19,159 bases of DNA from Zancudomyces culisetae (taxonomy: Eukaryota > Kickxellomycota > Harpellomycetes > Harpellales > Legeriomycetaceae): the NCBI GenBank assembly GCA_001969505.1, contig LSSK01000670.1, forward strand, positions 1 through 19,159, given 5' to 3'. Under the pieces are notes generated by a model, which saw only the letters and a list, made by a program, of their open reading frames with translations, was not told the DNA's origin and did not search any database. Of the stretch, positions 1 through 9,607 are shown in pieces. Within the stretch, counting starts at the first letter, position 1. Every line of letters begins with the position of its first letter. Position numbers and translations under genes: made by a program.

Positions 1-287
1 AGAGGCGGAGTTTTGTGGTCTGTCGCAGTTTAGTGGAGATACTAAAACTTTACCAATTTTTTGTGCTTGATTTCTAAAACGAGTAGTAGTGACACGTGGA
101 ATCGGTTAGACTTTTAAAACATAAATACCATTCGAGGAAAAAAAAAATGTATACGTTATAGTTATTTGCTGGTAAATAATAATACAATATCCTTTTGAAA
201 TATCCACAAAAAAGGAAAAGAACAAACAGTAAGAAGAATAAAAGAGAAAAGCGGAACGTGGAGCGTGGAAAGAGAGAGAAATACAAT
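1..287 (+). promoter_or_regulatory. 5' flank of the DOA1 homologue with an E-box
   Basis: This is the upstream region of the first gene. It holds one perfect CACGTG at 93-98, the core bound by fungal bHLH factors of the Cbf1/Pho4 type. It lies 190 bases before the start codon, a normal distance for a fungal promoter element. A purine-rich stretch at about 205-290 leads into the ATG and probably belongs to the 5' leader. No TATA box or coding exon is evident. Functional use of the E-box is inference from the motif alone. Confidence 0.35.
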
Positions 288-2587
288 ATGGAAGAGAGCA
301 GCAAATACAAAATATCAGCAATATTAAGTGGCCATAGGGGTGACGTAAGCAAAGATACAATGCTAATAATAAAAAAAAGGCCAAGATGAATATAATAGAA
401 TTAACAATGCGAATTGTACATATGGAATAGGTCAAGGGAACCGCATCGGTAGATGAGGACACAATTGTAACAGTAAGCAGGGATGGAACTGGGATAATAT
501 GGGTGCGGAAGGGAAACAGAATGTTTGAGGCAGAAAAAACGTTAGTGGGACATGAAGGATATGTCAATTCCGTGGCTGTACTCAAAGACCCGATTTATGG
601 CGATAAAGGCAATAGAGGTAAGTTTTAAAAAAAGTGAATACAAAAAATTATTGACAGTGTTGAAATTGCGTCTAAATCGGATAAGGTGGAGTACCATTTT
701 GGTTATAAAAAGAGGGGGATGGGAAAGAGGAGAGAGAAATATTAAACAGAAAGACAACAACAACAAAAAATAGGATATATATTGACAGGAGGAATGGATA
801 AAATGGTGTATGTATGGGATATAAGTGATGTGGAGGAGCCAAAGTATGCATTGGTAGGGCACAAAGAGAATGTATGTACAATCGCCGGGTTGCATGGAGG
901 GAAAGGTGTAGTTACAGGTTCATGGGATAAAACAGCAAGAGTATGGCATAACTGGGAGTGCATTCATACCTTGGAAGGGCATGAGGGAGCGGTGTGGGCA
1001 GTGCTGGAGCTGGACGATGGAACAATTCTAACAGGCTCTGCAGATAAAGTGATACGAAGATGGAAAGATGGAAACTGCATTCAAAAGTATGTGGGACATG
1101 ATGATTGTGTGCGAGGGCTGATGAAAGTGGGTGGGGAAACAGAGAGCTTTTTGTCGGTATCTAACGATGGGGCGGTAATCAAATGGAGGATAGTTGACGG
1201 GTACATAGAGGATAAGATGGTTGGTCACGAGTCGTTTATATATTCAATGGCGGTGACATCTACAGGTGAAATAGTGACAGCAGGCGAGGATAGGACAGTG
1301 AGAGTATGGAAAAACGGGGAAAACATTGAAACGCTTATCATGCCAGTAACAACGATCTGGAGTGTTGCAGTGATGAGCAACGACGATATAGTGTGTGGGG
1401 CAAGTGATGCGATGGGATATGTATTTAGCAGAAGCAAAGAGAGGCAAGCAGATGTGGAAGTGGAAGAGCAGCTGAAGAAGAAAAATGCAGAGTTTGCTGT
1501 AGCAAAGAAAACGATGGAAAAGCTGGATATGAGCAAAATTCCAGGGGTGGAAAGACTAGAGTATCCAGGCACAAAGGACCAACAGGTGATTATGGTTAAG
1601 AAAGAAGGAAAAGTGGAGGCGTATCAATGGACAGTTGATGGAGAAAGTCAGGAGTGGGTGAAGGTAGGGGATGTAACAGACGTGGCAGAGCAGCAGCAGA
1701 AGCAGGAGTATGAGGGAAAGCAGTATGACTATGTGTTTTCGATAGATATTGGAGGAGGTACGGGTGAGGGTCAGGAGCATTTGCTGAAGCTTCCATATAA
1801 CACCACCGAAAATCCGTATATGGCGGCTCAAAAGTTTATAGAAAGAAACAATCTAGACCAGAACTATTTGGAAGAGATAGCCATGTTTATAATCAAAAAT
1901 AGCGATCAAGGTCAAGGTCAAGGTCAAGGTCAAGCTCAGAACCAAGATCAAAGTGTAGGCAGCAATGACGGTTCAATATTCAATCCATATGCCCAGCCTA
2001 TTGATGGCGGAGCTGGAGCAGCTGTGGGGACTGGTGGAGTTAACAAGGAATATAAATTTATAAAGTCGGCCAACCTAGACTCAGTATTTAAAAGAATAGC
2101 TGAGCTGGCTAGCAAGAATGGCATCGAGAACACAAATTTGGATGTTCTTGAACAGATTTGTAAGAAACTGGGTGGAACAATACCGACATCATCGCTGAGC
2201 AGAGACGATGTAGAGCAAGTGATATACACAGCAGCCATGTGGCCAGTGGAGCATCGGTATCCGATTTTGGATCTGTTGCGACTGATAGCTGGTAGACCAG
2301 AAAACAGATTCATAGTGGACTACTGCAAAGCGAACCAGTTGGGGCTGGTGAAGTTTATGGAGCAAACATTTCAGGCTGAGCATGATTTGATTAGGCAGAC
2401 AATGATGTTTCGGTTTTTGGCGAACCTGTATTCGACCGAGGAAGCTAGGCAGTGTGTAGAGCAAAACAGGCAGGATTTGGAGCAGGAAATAGTAGCTAAA
2501 TACAGCAGTGTTGTCAGCAACAACAAGGACAAGAACAAGGCGCTGGAAAACTCGTACAATGCATTTTATTATAATTTTAGTCTATGA
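288..2587 (+). CDS. Doa1/Ufd3/PLAA ubiquitin-binding WD40 protein, PUL domain shortened
   Basis: Exons are 288-344, 431-617 and 774-2587, giving 685 residues. Introns are GTAAGC...AATAG and GTAAGT...AATAG, and joining them restores WD40 repeats 1 and 2. Seven WD40 repeats fill about residues 7-305, each with a GH and a terminal W or equivalent. A PFU ubiquitin-binding domain lies at about 336-454 (YDYVFSIDI, LKLPYN, NPYMAAQKF), a GQ repeat at about 459-470, and a PUL domain from about 505. Family role: cofactor of the Cdc48/p97 ATPase, binding ubiquitin and helping maintain free ubiquitin, ERAD and endosomal sorting. The PUL stops after about 180 residues, where the family usually has about 260, so the last armadillo repeats are missing. 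The start is the first ATG giving MEESSKYKISAILSGH, typical of the family. The stop overlaps that of the convergent neighbour. Confidence 0.93.
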
Positions 2588-5255
2588 AGATTTAATCCAA
2601 GTCTGTAAATGTTTAATGTGACTATAAAGAAAGGTATGAATGTCAGCTATAATTATGGGTAAAAGCACCTGGTTTAGCCAGTTGGAAAACCCTACTAGTT
2701 TATACAAAATGTTGTGGTACAGCAAATTATAATTTATGATTTTCTCATATTTAAAAGTGGCTACATGATTCGACTTCATTTGGCGACTCAGGTTTGCTAT
2801 AGATTTTTCTGTTCTGTTTATGTTTGTAGCTATTCGCATCGAATTTAAAAAGTCTTCCTGGTCCCCACCACTTCTGCTATTCCCACTCATACCCCGTTCT
2901 AAGTTTGTGCTACTGTTACATATTAAATTGCTGTAGTATACTAACCACGCTTCAATCACAAGCAAGCTGGTGAGCAGCTGTTTAATTATAACCACATACC
3001 GGCCAGTATTATCACCAACTCCACTGTATGAATCGTTATAGCCATTCTCCATGATTGCCGCTATTCCACGGCCACTAAAAAGTCCATTGCCAATAGCGTT
3101 GGTATTAACATTGCCACCACTACCACCACTATTACTACCACCACCGCCACCACCGCCACCACCACCACCACCACCACTTCCACAACCACTTCCGCTATTA
3201 TCGTTAGTACCACTACAGTTACTGCCAACACTGTTGGTATTGCTGCTGCTTGTGATGCTTATTGGCCATGCGCTGTTTCCAATACTACCGGAATACTTTT
3301 TTTGCAACGTTGCTGTTTGTTGACTGTTCTTGAAATTTGTATTCGTACTTGTATTTGATATATCAAAATAGTTTTTCCCACTCGTTATTTGCTTGAGCTT
3401 TTTAGACATTTGTTTGACAATATCTTCGCACACCCTTTCCAAATTCTCCAGAAAGATTCCTATCTTTATGCTATTCCTTTTCAGCTCTTCTTCTATATGC
3501 TGTTCGTCGTTGCTACTTCTACCTGTGTTATTATTGTTATTTGTTTTGTTGTAGTCACCATGTGCCTCTTGGGGCCCTTTAACATTGTATTCGCGGTTGC
3601 TGGTAATTGTTGGCAGCTCAATGTCCGCACTACCTAATATCGTCTTGAGTAGCCTTTTCATTCCATTTATCTTGGTTTCAACATTATTTATCTTTAAGTT
3701 TATGTTCCTTGGACTGCTTATATTACTCCATACTTGCTTGCTCAAATAAAGCGTTGGTGTTATAAAACCTCCTTTCTTCATCATACTTCTTAGTATCAGC
3801 CTGGTCATTATATACGGACCTAGAACACTTCGCCTGCTTTCCAAATATAGTCTACATACTTTAATATTTTCTCTCTCCTCCTCTTCCATCATGTCTACCT
3901 TATCGTCTCCTACCATTTCATGTCTGTTTTGGTCTCCCCCGCTCCTGCTGATGCTGTTCAGTAGTGTTTCTTCGCTGTTTATTGCCAAAGTATTTTCACC
4001 AAGTCGTTTATATATCTTTTCTATCTTGGATATTATCCCTTTTGTACCTTTTATCTCATCTTTGACATTCTTTTCTTTTTCGTCCACAGATTCACCTTGC
4101 ACCCTCTCTACTTCCTCTTCGTAGTATCTTTCTCCATAATAGTCCTCTTGGTCGTATTCGCCCTCCTCCTCCTCTTCCTCTTCCTCGCCTTCTTCACCTT
4201 CTTCACCTTCACCTTCACCTTCCTCGTCTTCTTTACCTTCGCCTTCTCTCCCCCCCTCCAGTTCTTCTTCCTCTTGTTGTTCCTCGTCTACATAATCTTC
4301 CTCCCCTTCCTCATGTGGCTCAATTATTTGTTCCATCTCGTATCCGTCGAATTCATCGTAGGTGTCTATTTCCTCTTTATTATAGTCAGCATCTAATATC
4401 TCTTCTATATGCTCTCCTATTGTACAAACAGATTCATGTCACACATCTTCGCTTTCCTCGATTTATATACGTACGTACCCTGCAATGATTTTTGCTGATT
4501 TCCATTTTACTTACCTTCAACATCATTTCCACCCGCCTCAACCACTACAACCTCATCTTCAGGATTCCCACTGCCTTCTTTTCTCTGTTTCCCCCCTATT
4601 TTCAGCTCATTCATTCCCCGCTCTAAATTATTTACTCCAACTTCGTTTTTTCCTTCTTTATCGCTTTCCTGCACCAGTTCAAAACTTCCCTCCCTTTCCG
4701 ACTCATTTACCCCCATTGCGTTTCCACTTTTCGCTTTTCTATTACTTTCACTGTTAATAGTTCTTCTATATGCACTTCGCTGAAATTCATTCAAGATTCT
4801 CACTCTCGTAGCATAGGTATCTTGCTATTTTTATTTTTTCCCCCATAAATATAAAAATTAAAAAACGCCTTGTATCATATTTTATATCATGTATTCTGAG
4901 TTTCAAATACATGTGTCTTTGTATATAGTTATATATTTTTTTCAGATATTCTGAAATTGTATAAAAAGGAGAAGAAAAAAAGAAAAAAGATCATCATAAT
5001 AATTCAATGTTGACTTACGAAATGAGTAAGCTTTAACCGACTCTCTTCATCGTTTGTTTGTTCTAGCACCAGGCTTAGCGTATCTATTGCTTCTAGATAT
5101 GCCATTATCGCCTCTTTAATCTGTCCTCTATTATCTAGTGCTACTGCCAATTGCGCCTTTCGCAGTGCCAGGGTCAGCAGGAATCTAAACGATTTACTTC
5201 CTTTGCTTTCCATTTTATCTAACTGCTTTCTTCTGCCATGACTTCGATGTTCCAT
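2582..5255 (-). CDS. fungal MIT-domain protein, low-complexity middle
   Basis: Read on the minus strand, exons are 5255-5019, 4824-4515 and 4416-2582, giving 793 residues. Both introns are GTAAGT...AATAG, and the first interrupts the MIT domain. The MIT domain (about residues 20-92) is a three-helix module (ALRKAQLAVALDN, EAIMAYLEAIDTL, then after the splice DTYATRVRILNEF). MIT domains bind C-terminal helices of ESCRT-III subunits. At about 217-287 is a Glu/Gly run, then an IMTRLILRSMM...GGFITPTLYLSKQVW block that I recall from fungal MIT proteins of unknown detailed function. Thirteen consecutive Gly (3137-3175) precede a hydrophobic, helical C-terminus. There is no AAA ATPase domain, so it is not Vps4, spastin or katanin. 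An alternative start is Met15. The 3' end overlaps DOA1 by six bases. Exact role unknown. Confidence 0.82.
3137..3175 (-). repeat. GGY codon run encoding 13 glycines
   Basis: On the minus strand this is an uninterrupted series of GGT/GGC codons inside exon 3 of the MIT-domain gene. On the plus strand it reads as CCA/CCG units and creates a spurious proline-rich frame. Near-pure triplet runs like this expand and contract, so its length probably varies among strains. It sits in a Ser/Asn/Gly-rich linker that is unlikely to be structured. Confidence 0.9.
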
Positions 5256-6654
5256 ATTTAGTATTTCTATCGCCCACTACTAATATATTATTACAACAGA
5301 TATCAAGCGTTTCAGGAAATAGTAATAGCAACTCTTTACTATTGTTGCTAATTTCCCTAATTAATCAATTTATTCTATTTTTTTTTATTTCGTTTGTTCT
5401 AATTACAAATCGACCTTGGTTTTCGGATTTTTAAAAAAAATAAAAATATTATATATATATGTAAATACATGTAAATACATAATCATCAAAAAAAAAATTT
5501 TTTTTTTGCTCGGAAATAGCTGGAGGAGAATATACGAGTTCCCTCAGCAAATATATTTTTGCTTGATTTCAGTCCCTTTTGCTATTCCTTTTCCCTTTCC
5601 CTTTTCAATTTACCCTTTTTCCCTCTGATATCTTTTTCATATTAATTAATCCACCACCTTTTTTGCGTTTATTTGCTTTCAAGCTTTTCCTAAATTATGA
5701 TTTATTTATCGCCTTTTTTCCTTAATCTGTTTTGTTTCCATCAATTTGATATTGCCATTTTATTCGCTGTTTAAAAATAACATATCCTCTGTTCAGGCGA
5801 TAAAACGTTGATTAAACAAAATTTCTATCAAATCTTCACAAATTTAATTTCCATCATTTTTGTATATTTTCACCTAATACTTTCAGATTCTCTAGCTTTC
5901 ACGCTTTATAAAAATTGGTAAGCTAAAAGAGCCAATAAAAATAAAAGAATAGGCGTTAGTTTGGGAAGCTCGGTATACTTTACTTTTCTATTTCTAAGTA
6001 GCTTGTCTCTAGCACATTTACTCCCACCTTACAGGTGTATTACTTTAATTTCAAGCGTGATGCCCATCCTTTCCCTAGAGCCTGGCATGAATTCCGTCCT
6101 TCATAGCTACGCAAATATTACATTTTTGCTATATGGCCAATACAAATAGACGGTCCCTTGTACAAGATTTCGAGAGAAAGGAGCACGAGGGATGTTGAGA
6201 GGAGGGGAGGAGGGCTATTATAACATTAGATATTAACTAGTGGGTCTAAAATCCCGATCCTCCAATCTTATATCTTGAAACATTTCCCCTATACTTGTGT
6301 GGAAAAAAAGAGCAAATACCTATCAACGTATCCTTTATAGCACAACATCAGTATTTGCCAAGAAATACAGCGAGTAAAATAAATTAAAACCCCCCAACTC
6401 AGCCCTGTTTCAAAACTAGGTAGCATAGCAAATCACCAGTAAGAATCTTTAACGTGCCAAGATTCCTTTCCAGCCAAAGCTGGAGATCACACATATCTGC
6501 ATTGCTCCGCCATCCGCATTTATTTTAGTAGCTTTATGGTCGTGAAATTCGAGAGTTGATGTTTTAAAACACACGATTTTGAGTTGGGCTGAGTTCGGCT
6601 GAGTTCGGCTTGGCCAGCCAGCCAGCCAGTCAGTCAACCTACCCCCGAGTTGTT
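5256..6654. other. intergenic region between the MIT gene and IST3
   Basis: This interval should hold the MIT-gene promoter at its left end and the IST3 3' UTR at its right end. Visible elements are a direct repeat of GTAAATACAT at 5461-5480, a pyrimidine-rich tract at about 5569-5630 (purine-rich on the MIT coding strand, about 310-375 bases before its ATG, so a possible promoter element), a 10-bp palindrome CTTGTACAAG at 6157-6166, and a G-rich purine tract at about 6197-6214. Open frames here, such as 5961-6149, have no recognisable domain or codon bias, and I do not call them genes. Confidence 0.5.
6581..6637. repeat. GC-rich minisatellite, GAGTTSGGCT x3 then CCAG units
   Basis: Three back-to-back 10-mers (GAGTTGGGCT at 6581, then GAGTTCGGCT at 6591 and 6601) are followed at 6614-6637 by CCAG-type tetranucleotide repeats that drift to CAGT. 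The block lies only 18 bases beyond the IST3 stop codon, so it is probably inside its 3' UTR. It is clearly richer in GC than the surrounding intergenic DNA. Confidence 0.85.
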
Positions 6655-7795
6655 TTAATCACGGTCGTATGAGTCTCGACTGTATTTCTCTGCTCGTGAT
6701 CTTTTGGACTCCCTTTCTCTGCTATATTCTCGTTTCGACCTACCAGGATTACCCTTAGCATTACCTACTTGTCTGCTTTCGTCTTTATATTTGTTGTCGT
6801 AATCTCTATAATACTCACGGTCATCCGCCCTTGTTGATTCTCTACGCTTTCCACCCTTTTCCGCGTCCACACTTCTTTTTTCCAAGGATCTATCATTTTC
6901 TTTTTTCGACTTTTTGAGCTCTTTTTTCTTTTTTTTATAAAGATACTCGGCCATTGGGTCATCCAAATCTATTCCTAATTCCAACATTTTCCTGACCTTA
7001 TCACTATTACCGTCACCTTCTTTCACTGTGCTCGCTATTCAGCAGAATATTTATTCCGATTTATTTAAGTTTATTTTGCTTTGCATCACATTCAAAAAAA
7101 TTGATGTTACGTGAAGTGTAGCAAAATATCATGCGCTTTTAACAAAATATTAGTAGAAAAAGATTTACAAATACCTTTTACTAGTTTTGGAGCCGCATTC
7201 ATACTGGGTTTCCATTCTGAGTCGGAATCACCTGTATTCGGCTGTCTATAGCCTTTTACATGATCTACTCTGATCGTTCGTCCAAGTATCTATTTCGATT
7301 CAATCATAACACCATGGATATTTTAGTATAAATGATAGTTTTTATTTTGCCTCATCAGTATAAATCTTAATCTTTCACTTACTTTTGTCCCATTTAGATT
7401 GTCAACAGCGAGTATCGTGCTCTTTTGGTTTTCGTACTGCATAAACCCATACCCCTTAAATTTTTTGGTTTCTTTATCCTTAATTAAATTTATATCCACG
7501 ATTTCTCCATATCTATTTATTAATAGCGCATTTATAGGTAAGTACTAATAATTGAACAGTAGAAGCTATCGTTTTTTAGTCCCTCATATGCTAAAAACCA
7601 CAATAAAACACAAAAATTTACTTACTGTGAAAATATACAAATAACATCTCCCTCTGTTAACTCGTATGGAAGCCCTCCGACAAAAATATATGCACTGTCT
7701 TTATACTCCTCATGCCAAGATTCTCCATGCCTTGTTTCTCGTGCAATTTCTCTTTCATTTATTCGCCGTATTTCGCTTACAACACTATAGTTCAT
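6655..7795 (-). CDS. IST3: Ist3/Snu17 (RBMX2-type) RRM splicing factor
   Basis: Minus-strand exons are 7795-7626, 7512-7383, 7289-7175 and 7034-6655, giving 264 residues. The protein starts MNYSVVSEIRRINEREI, then ESWHEEYKDSAYIFVGGLPYELTEGD, the hallmark of Ist3/RBMX2. The RRM spans about 34-112, with RNP2 IFVGGL at 37-42 and RNP1 KGYGFMQY at 76-83, then LNGTKILGRTIRVDHV. Ist3 is the RNA-binding core of the RES complex (with Bud13 and Pml1), which joins the spliceosome before activation and aids splicing and nuclear pre-mRNA retention. A conserved LGIDLDDPMAEYL motif follows, then a basic K/R/D/S tail. Introns 1 and 2 start GTAAGT; intron 3 starts GTATTT. For exon 4 I chose the AATAG acceptor; an in-frame acceptor 9 bases downstream (exon from 7025, 261 residues) is possible. 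Confidence 0.92.
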
Positions 7796-8357
7796 ACAAC
7801 GGAAGAGTTAGTAAAAAAAATTAATAAGTAAATATTAAATTTAGATCCATTAAAAATAAAGCAACCAACTTCATTTCAGCAGATTAATTTCAAATCTAGT
7901 AGATGGATTTTTGTAATCCTCCTCGGTTTCCTATACGCTTGTGCTAAACTTTGCTATAATTTTGCTCTTAAACGACTTCACTCTGGTAAATATTCAAATT
8001 TAAATAATGTAGTCGTGTTGTAGGTTTTGTTTTTATCGTGAATCAGATATGTTCAATTCTTTTTTTAAATGACCTTGCTTTTTTGTGTATATTGTTTAAT
8101 TTTTTTCATGTTATTTTGAACAGTTTAGGAAATAGGAAAATCAAAATTGAAAAAAATAATAAAAAAAAATAATGTAACTGGAGGTAAACTATTGAGCATT
8201 TAACAAACACCACACCGCTTTTGACTTTTATTTATTTAATTGATTGCTTTTATTATAAACTTTGAAGATTGCCATCAGTGTAGCATCTACTCACATATAC
8301 TAGTGTCTGATGAGCTAGCAATCAACTACAAAATGGTACTCAGTTACTGGGCACTAC

Positions 8358-8926
8358 ATTCCATTACCATATTATATGTATGATGAAAATCAACCGACAA
8401 ATGGGATATAAGCTGTAATGGAATAGACCCAAGCTTATGAAAAGTGAGGACTTGGGGAGAGAGATAACGCTAGCAGTACATAAGGCATCGTATTACGTCT
8501 TGTGTACATAACGGTGGTCCTTCCCAAGCAGGTGCTCGATATCATAATTGTTTGTTTTGTCGTATAAATTCTTGTACAAAGAAGGATGGAAAATCAGGAT
8601 AGCTCCATAGCAAGTAAAGCAACTCAATTTATAGCTTGCTTAAAAAACGTTCATTAACCCTCGCTACACTTGCTGGGTATACAATTTAGAGTGACCCCTG
8701 TAATTGACGTTATTGTTCCCCAGCACCCATGGCAAAGACCAAGTAATATTTTCTTAGGATTAAAAGAGAGACATTATGATGACTATTTAGATTTTACTAG
8801 CTTATCACTGTGTGTGAATTATATAGCTACTATCTTTTAAAACAAAAATCATAACAGGTCAATAAATTCTTAGTTCCAAAACCAAATATACTCAGGTTGA
8901 TGAAGCGGTTTGATTAAAGGTTTTGG
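8358..8926. other. GC-enriched island with clustered inverted repeats, possible structured RNA or gene remnant
   Basis: GC rises to roughly 40-45% at 8401-8520, close to the coding level and well above the flanks. Complementary pairs follow one another: 8358-8367/8415-8424 (10 bp, perfect), 8451-8459/8520-8528 (9 bp, one G-U) enclosing 8476-8486/8497-8507 (11 bp, two G-U, 10-base loop), 8609-8615/8634-8640, 8671-8677/8719-8725 and 8876-8883/8919-8926. Single stems of this size are expected by chance in AT-rich DNA; the clustering and composition are what stand out. Alternatively, one minus-strand frame from 8753 to 8364 has only three internal stops in 130 codons, as a decayed exon might. No known RNA family can be assigned. 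Confidence 0.25.
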
Positions 8927-9580
8927 TCACTGATATGCTCAAGGGTGGAAGCCAAATTCCGGAATTTAATTTGCTGGAGAAACACCAATCAGGGAATGTC
9001 TGCAGAGATTTTGTATGGGTTTTTTCCTTATTAAAATTCTTTTCGTCGAGCCTATGAATGAAGAAAAAACTACTATTAAACTATCAATTGTTACATCACC
9101 ACTAAAAATTCAAGTTTGTATGTGCATTCACTCATTTTTAATATATACACCTCCAAAGCTTTAATATTACTGGTTTGGAATGTATAACCAGTTTGATATA
9201 TCCGAAACCTCCGCGCCCGGATTAGTTGGTTTAGCTATCCATTTTATCATAACATAGTTGGTGTTAAATAAGCAGCAAAAAAAATAAAATGAAAAGTATA
9301 ATTGAGGATTCACATGAGAGGATTTGCTCATTTCCAAAGTATGTAGGTGTTTATAGAATTTAATTTTCAATTGCTCCAAAAATTCCACTAATTTGGCGTT
9401 GAAAATTAATCCGAAATTGTAGGATATTAAATTTCCAAAGAGCATAGTAATTGTTGTCATTATTGAAACCTTCAGTTCTTTATCTACCTTAAAAATAATG
9501 ATAATCAAAGACACAACAAGGTTTTACTGTTGACGTGAAATAAAATAGAGTTTGGTCCACTTTAATATCTACTCACTTTA

Positions 9581-9607
9581 CAACAACAACAACAACAACA
9601 ACAACAA
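9581..9607 (+). repeat. (CAA)9 microsatellite
   Basis: Nine perfect CAA units run into an A-rich tail. Read in one frame they give an Asn run in a short open frame at 9552-9752, which I regard as non-coding. The repeat lies about 1.1 kb before the cyclin start codon. Confidence 0.95.

Noticed and set aside
106-963. Several minus-strand frames opposite the DOA1 5' region
   Set aside because: They lie opposite real WD40 exons and introns and consist of Phe/Leu/Ser/Tyr-rich peptides produced by the reverse of purine-rich DNA.
3051-3323. Plus-strand frame with a long proline run
   Set aside because: It is the antisense shadow of the poly-Gly tract in the MIT-domain gene, whose frame is supported by splicing and domain content.
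5961-6149. Plus-strand 62-codon hydrophobic frame
   Set aside because: Starts like a signal peptide but has no cleavage context, no following domain and no supporting splice sites.
8898-8933. C/D-box snoRNA (TGATGAA at 8898, CTGA at 8930)
   Set aside because: The boxes are only about 25 bases apart, too short for a normal C/D snoRNA, and no terminal stem pairs outside them.
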